A stretch of DNA of 64,000 nucleotides, taken from contig JAPYRX010000002.1 in NCBI GenBank assembly GCA_029936815.1, positions 111,866 to 175,865 on the forward strand, given 5' to 3'. This stretch comes from Dehalococcoidia bacterium (GTDB lineage: Bacteria > Chloroflexota > Dehalococcoidia > Lucifugimonadales > GCA-002694895). Positions 61,101 to 64,000 of the stretch are shown piece after piece. How positions within the stretch are numbered: the stretch's first letter is position 1; every line of letters starts with the position of its first letter. The notes under the pieces were generated by a model. It did no database searches and was not told where the DNA came from. It worked only from the letters and a program-made list of their open reading frames with translations. The position numbers and the translations under genes are program-made.

Positions 61101-61877
61101 AAATTCATACCAATATTTTGTATCAGAATCTTTAAAACCATATTTCTCATATACTTTTCTCGCACCTGAATTGTCATTATCTACTTCTAGTATTAGATGT
61201 GTATATTTTGTTTCTTTCAAAAAAAGAATGCCATGTCTTAATAATGAAGATGCTACCCCTTTACCAGTGAAATCCGGATGAGTTCCAATCATTGATACAT
61301 GAGCAAGTTTACTGTCTTTATTATCTTTTTCTAGCCATATATAGCCAATTGGTATTTTTTTCATGGCGAACAATATACCATTTTTAATATTGTTAGAAGA
61401 TTGAATCTTATTTGTTATATCAGTAATACTATTCGGAGAAAAACCCCAACTATCTTTAAATGCAGCATTTTGGATGATATGTAAATTTTCAATTAATTCT
61501 TTTTCGTTTTTAATATTTATTATTGAATCAAAAAAATTATCATTTGGATTTTCAATGCTATCAATTTCTGTATTTAAAGATGAGATCATAGTTTTATATG
61601 TTTTGACAGGAAGCATGGTATCATGCGGAGGTGTTTGAGATTGAGTTTTATTTAATTGTATGTGTATTTGTTTATATATAATTTTTTCATTATCTTCTTT
61701 TCGAATTATTGATTTTAATTTTTTGTATACATAATTAAAATCAATTTTAGAATTGTTTTTATCACTTTCATTTGGAATAACAACAATTCTTTTGATTTTA
61801 GGTTCGAATATTATTTTCATATAATTTCCGTCTGTTTCCATATTGGTATATTCATTGATTGGGATTCTAGTTCGCAT
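61083..61877 (-). CDS. GNAT acetyltransferase with extended N-terminus, MshD-like
   Basis: 264 residues. The C-terminal GNAT domain (about 130-264) carries the acetyl-CoA motif THPDFTGKGVASSLLRHG and the following LILEVDNDNSGARKVYEKYG, which resembles the second GNAT of mycothiol synthase. The N-terminal ~120 residues look like a degraded first GNAT. Its end overlaps the GT4 gene by 18 nt convergently. Substrate not known. Confidence 0.72.
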   Translation of the reverse strand: MRTRIPINEYTNMETDGNYMKIIFEPKIKRIVVIPNESDKNNSKIDFNYVYKKLKSIIRKEDNEKIIYKQIHIQLNKTQSQTPPHDTMLPVKTYKTMISSLNTEIDSIENPNDNFFDSIINIKNEKELIENLHIIQNAAFKDSWGFSPNSITDITNKIQSSNNIKNGILFAMKKIPIGYIWLEKDNKDSKLAHVSMIGTHPDFTGKGVASSLLRHGILFLKETKYTHLILEVDNDNSGARKVYEKYGFKDSDTKYWYEFLIQSC

Positions 61878-61892
61878 TTCATTTTCCTGTAT

Positions 61893-62258
61893 TTATTCTT
61901 TGTAGACGGTTTTTGCAAAAGGGTCATTCGTACCAAAATATATTATAATTTTAGCAATTTCTTTATTTTCATTTCTGAGAGAATGCTCCGTTTTAGGAGG
62001 GATGGAAATCATTTGATCTTTTTTTAGATTTAATAAATTATTTTCTATTTCTATTTCTATAGATCCATTTAACACATAAACGATTTCTTCGTTTTCATGT
62101 ATATGCGTAGGAGCCTTAGAACCTTTTTTTATTTTATGTATAGATATAAAGTTTTCTTCAGAATTAGATTTATTGATGATATCACTCCAATAATAGCCAT
62201 TTCTTTTCAATTCATATTTCAGATTATTTATATCTGTTATTTTAGAGTTGTTTTTCAA
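61893..62258 (-). CDS. Cupin-domain protein
   Basis: 121 residues forming one cupin barrel: motif 1 with GSKAPTHIHENEEIVYVLNG (His, His, Glu ligands) and motif 2 PPKTEHSLRNEN (His). Small cupins can be isomerases, dioxygenases or binding proteins, and the substrate cannot be stated. It lies 15 nt from the GNAT start on the same strand and is divergent from the D-aminoacylase gene. Confidence 0.82.
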   Translation of the reverse strand: MKNNSKITDINNLKYELKRNGYYWSDIINKSNSEENFISIHKIKKGSKAPTHIHENEEIVYVLNGSIEIEIENNLLNLKKDQMISIPPKTEHSLRNENKEIAKIIIYFGTNDPFAKTVYKE

Positions 62259-62303
62259 TACAATCTTAGTAATAATAATTTTAGCTATATTATAGTAAAT
62301 ACC

Positions 62304-62325
62304 AAATATATTAAATGATATATTT
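62304..62325. promoter_or_regulatory. AT-rich inverted repeat between cupin and deacylase genes
   Basis: AAATATAT-TAAATG-ATATATTT, 8-bp perfect arms, in the divergent promoter region. Could be an operator, but such repeats arise easily in DNA this rich in A and T. Confidence 0.28.
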
Positions 62326-62356
62326 AAATATTTTTTGATCTGAAAAGGAGTTTGTA

Positions 62357-63949
62357 TTGTTTGACATTCTTATATTAAACGGAAAACTCATTGATGGCAC
62401 TGGATCTAAGGCCGTTAGAAAAGATGTGGGTATTATAAATGATAAAATTGATGCAATAGGTGATTTGCAAAACTCCTCAGCTAATATGATTATTGATGCT
62501 GAAGGTAAAACAGTATCGCCTGGTTTTATTGATACGCACGCTCATTCAGATGCCTCTCTGTTATTAGACCCAATTCATGAAAATGGAATTCGACAAGGAA
62601 TTACGACTGAAATTTTAGGTCAGGATGGATTATCATATGCTCCTTTATCAAATGAAAATTATTTGATAAATAAAAACTATCTTGCAGGTATTTTAGGTAA
62701 TCCTCCAGATGATTTAGATATGTCTTCCGTAGAAAAATTCAGATCACACTATGATAAAAAATGTAGTATTAATACAGTTTATCCTGTACCACATGGTGCC
62801 ATCAGGCTAGAAATTTTAGGGTTTAATGATAAACCATTAGCCGGAGATGATATGAAAAAAGCAAAAGATTTGCTATATAAATCTCTGACCGAAGGAGCAG
62901 TTGGGCTTGCTACAGGTATGTCATATTATCCAAATGCTTGGTCTGACACCAAGGAGTTGATTGAATTGTGTGAAGTTGTGAGTGATAGCTCAAAAGTTTA
63001 TATCACTCATTTAAGAGATAGAAATACCGAAAGAGGGTATAAGGGAGGAGGAATCTTAGAAGCATTAGAGATAGGAAAGCAAGCAGGAGTAAAAGTTCAT
63101 TTTTCTCACCATAGAACTAATGCAAGCAATGCAGGCAATATTTCTGAAATAATAGATGATATAGATAAAGCTAAAAATGAAGGAGTTGATATAACTTTGG
63201 AACTTTACCCTTATCCAACAGGAAGTACTTATCCTTTGAGTTTTTTACCATCTTTTGCTCACGAAGGAGGCCCGACTGAAGTACTTAAAAGACTGAATGA
63301 TCCTGCCGGATTTGAAAAGATTGTAAGTACCATGATCCAAGAATTATCACCTTATAGAAAAAACGCTTTTAATGATGCTGTATTTTCATACTCTCCTAAC
63401 AGTCCTGAATTAGAAGGAATGAGTCTTGCTGATATTGCAAACACTAAGAATCAATCTACGGAAATAACTCTATGCGAATTACTAAGAGATAACAAACTCC
63501 AATTGGGTTATTGGCAATCACCCCCAAAAAATGTTAATGTTTGGAACCAAATAAATCTGGATGCAATAAATTTATTAAAAAGAGATGACTATATGGTAGG
63601 GAGTGATTCTATACCAATGGGTGATTATTGTCATCCTAGAGCATATGGTTGTTTTCCTAGATTCCTTGGAAGATTGAGAAGATCACATTGGGTTGACGGA
63701 TTAGAGCAAATGATTCAGAGAATGACCCAAAACCCTGCTGAAAGATTTGGACTTGTCGGGAGAGGAGTTATTAAAGAAAAGAATTATGCAGATATTGTAA
63801 TTTTTGATTCGGAAATAATAAATGATATAGCGACATATGATGATCCAATACAATTTCCTGTTGGAATTGAGCATGTATTGGTCAATGGTGAATTGGTTGT
63901 CAAAAATAACAAAGTAACAGGAGCTATTCCAGGCCGAGCTATACCTTAA
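62357..63949 (+). CDS. N-acyl-D-amino-acid deacylase-like amidohydrolase
   Basis: 530 residues from a TTG, chosen because AAAGGAG lies 6 nt upstream. Amidohydrolase-1 fold: VSPGFIDTHAHSD (metal His pair), QDGLSYAP, YITHLRDR, VHFSHHRTN, and MVGSDSIPMG with the metal Asp near the C-terminus. The length and LIDGTGSKAVRKDVGI opening are those of D-aminoacylases/dihydroorotase-like family III. It would free D-amino acids from N-acyl forms. The convergent open frame at the right edge begins there. Confidence 0.88.
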   Translation: MFDILILNGKLIDGTGSKAVRKDVGIINDKIDAIGDLQNSSANMIIDAEGKTVSPGFIDTHAHSDASLLLDPIHENGIRQGITTEILGQDGLSYAPLSNENYLINKNYLAGILGNPPDDLDMSSVEKFRSHYDKKCSINTVYPVPHGAIRLEILGFNDKPLAGDDMKKAKDLLYKSLTEGAVGLATGMSYYPNAWSDTKELIELCEVVSDSSKVYITHLRDRNTERGYKGGGILEALEIGKQAGVKVHFSHHRTNASNAGNISEIIDDIDKAKNEGVDITLELYPYPTGSTYPLSFLPSFAHEGGPTEVLKRLNDPAGFEKIVSTMIQELSPYRKNAFNDAVFSYSPNSPELEGMSLADIANTKNQSTEITLCELLRDNKLQLGYWQSPPKNVNVWNQINLDAINLLKRDDYMVGSDSIPMGDYCHPRAYGCFPRFLGRLRRSHWVDGLEQMIQRMTQNPAERFGLVGRGVIKEKNYADIVIFDSEIINDIATYDDPIQFPVGIEHVLVNGELVVKNNKVTGAIPGRAIP

Positions 63950-64000
63950 AGATTAGATTTTATTTCGGTTGCTATCATTCGAGTTGATTCGACTAGTTTG
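63946..64000 (-). CDS. Possible C-terminal end of a leftward gene running off the window
   Basis: A minus-strand frame is open from the window edge to a stop at 63946-63948, which overlaps the deacylase stop. The last residues would be LVESTRMIATEIKSNL. Convergent packing is common here and supports a real gene, but 17 codons are too few to identify it. Confidence 0.3.
   Translation of the reverse strand, partial: KLVESTRMIATEIKSNL

Overview
An AT-rich (roughly 30% GC by eye), gene-dense bacterial chromosome segment with short intergenic gaps, many TTG/GTG starts and many 1-26 nt gene overlaps. TGG is the Trp codon and TGA a normal stop. No phage, IS element, CRISPR array or rRNA was found. 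The gene set (ilvBNC-leuACD behind a T-box, fused accD-accA, a two-subunit MaoC dehydratase, fabL, many amidohydrolases, RraA-like and DUF1445 proteins, lipoproteins and a sortase but no outer-membrane genes) fits a streamlined monoderm-type lineage. My best guess is a marine low-GC Chloroflexota (Dehalococcoidia/SAR202-like); this is inference from gene content, not phylogeny.

Layout. 1-0.9 kb: 3' end of yidC and the overlapping jag/khpB. 0.9-4.8 kb: PfkB kinase, two divergent crotonases and an acyl-CoA ligase. 4.8-10.9 kb: serS, a SelA-like PLP enzyme, an amidohydrolase, a small zinc-ribbon protein, a sortase, and a DUF4392/DUF1445 pair matching the two halves of eukaryotic D-glutamate cyclase. 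11.1-19.3 kb: nuoE-nuoF-fdhA-like-FNR operon running into mutS. 19.4-26.4 kb: CGNR protein, EamA exporter, MMPL transporter, Bcp peroxiredoxin, DUF454 and M20 peptidase. 26.5-30.5 kb: a broken thioredoxin-like lipoprotein, then the minus-strand operon murQ-anmK-rluB-alkA. 30.5-33.4 kb: AhpD-like protein, nickel transporter with a Nur-type operator and its Fur-family regulator, and a metalloprotease lipoprotein.

33.4-37.4 kb looks accessory: a Cys-rich membrane mini-protein, a secreted nuclease lipoprotein, an MrcB-N/PDDEXK endonuclease and an RraA-like gene with a 32-codon follower. It carries two diverged copies of a C-skewed ~170-bp repeat and ends at tRNA-Trp, whose 3' end is overlapped antisense by maf. 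37.4-40.7 kb: maf, nadC, rnpB, an ErpA/IscA-type A-type carrier gene and ygfZ. 40.7-50.7 kb: fatty-acid and cell-division block (fabL, fabG, plsX, two MaoC proteins; divergently yceD-like, rpmF, fabD, nusB, acpP, ftsK, accDA). 50.7-57.8 kb: leuD-leuC-leuA-ilvC-ilvN-ilvB, transcribed leftward from a consensus promoter through a T-box leader. 57.8-64 kb: thrC, a CelD-like acyltransferase, an MshA-like GT4, an MshD-like GNAT, a cupin and an N-acyl-D-amino-acid deacylase.

Most worth a second look: a perfect-consensus promoter firing straight into a terminator (27.11-27.18 kb), the Nur-type nickel circuit, the repeat-flanked island with its palindrome-fronted nuclease, the FdhA-like subunit lacking the Mo-ligand Cys/Sec, the split D-glutamate cyclase pair, the tRNA/maf overlap, and three very short ORFs.
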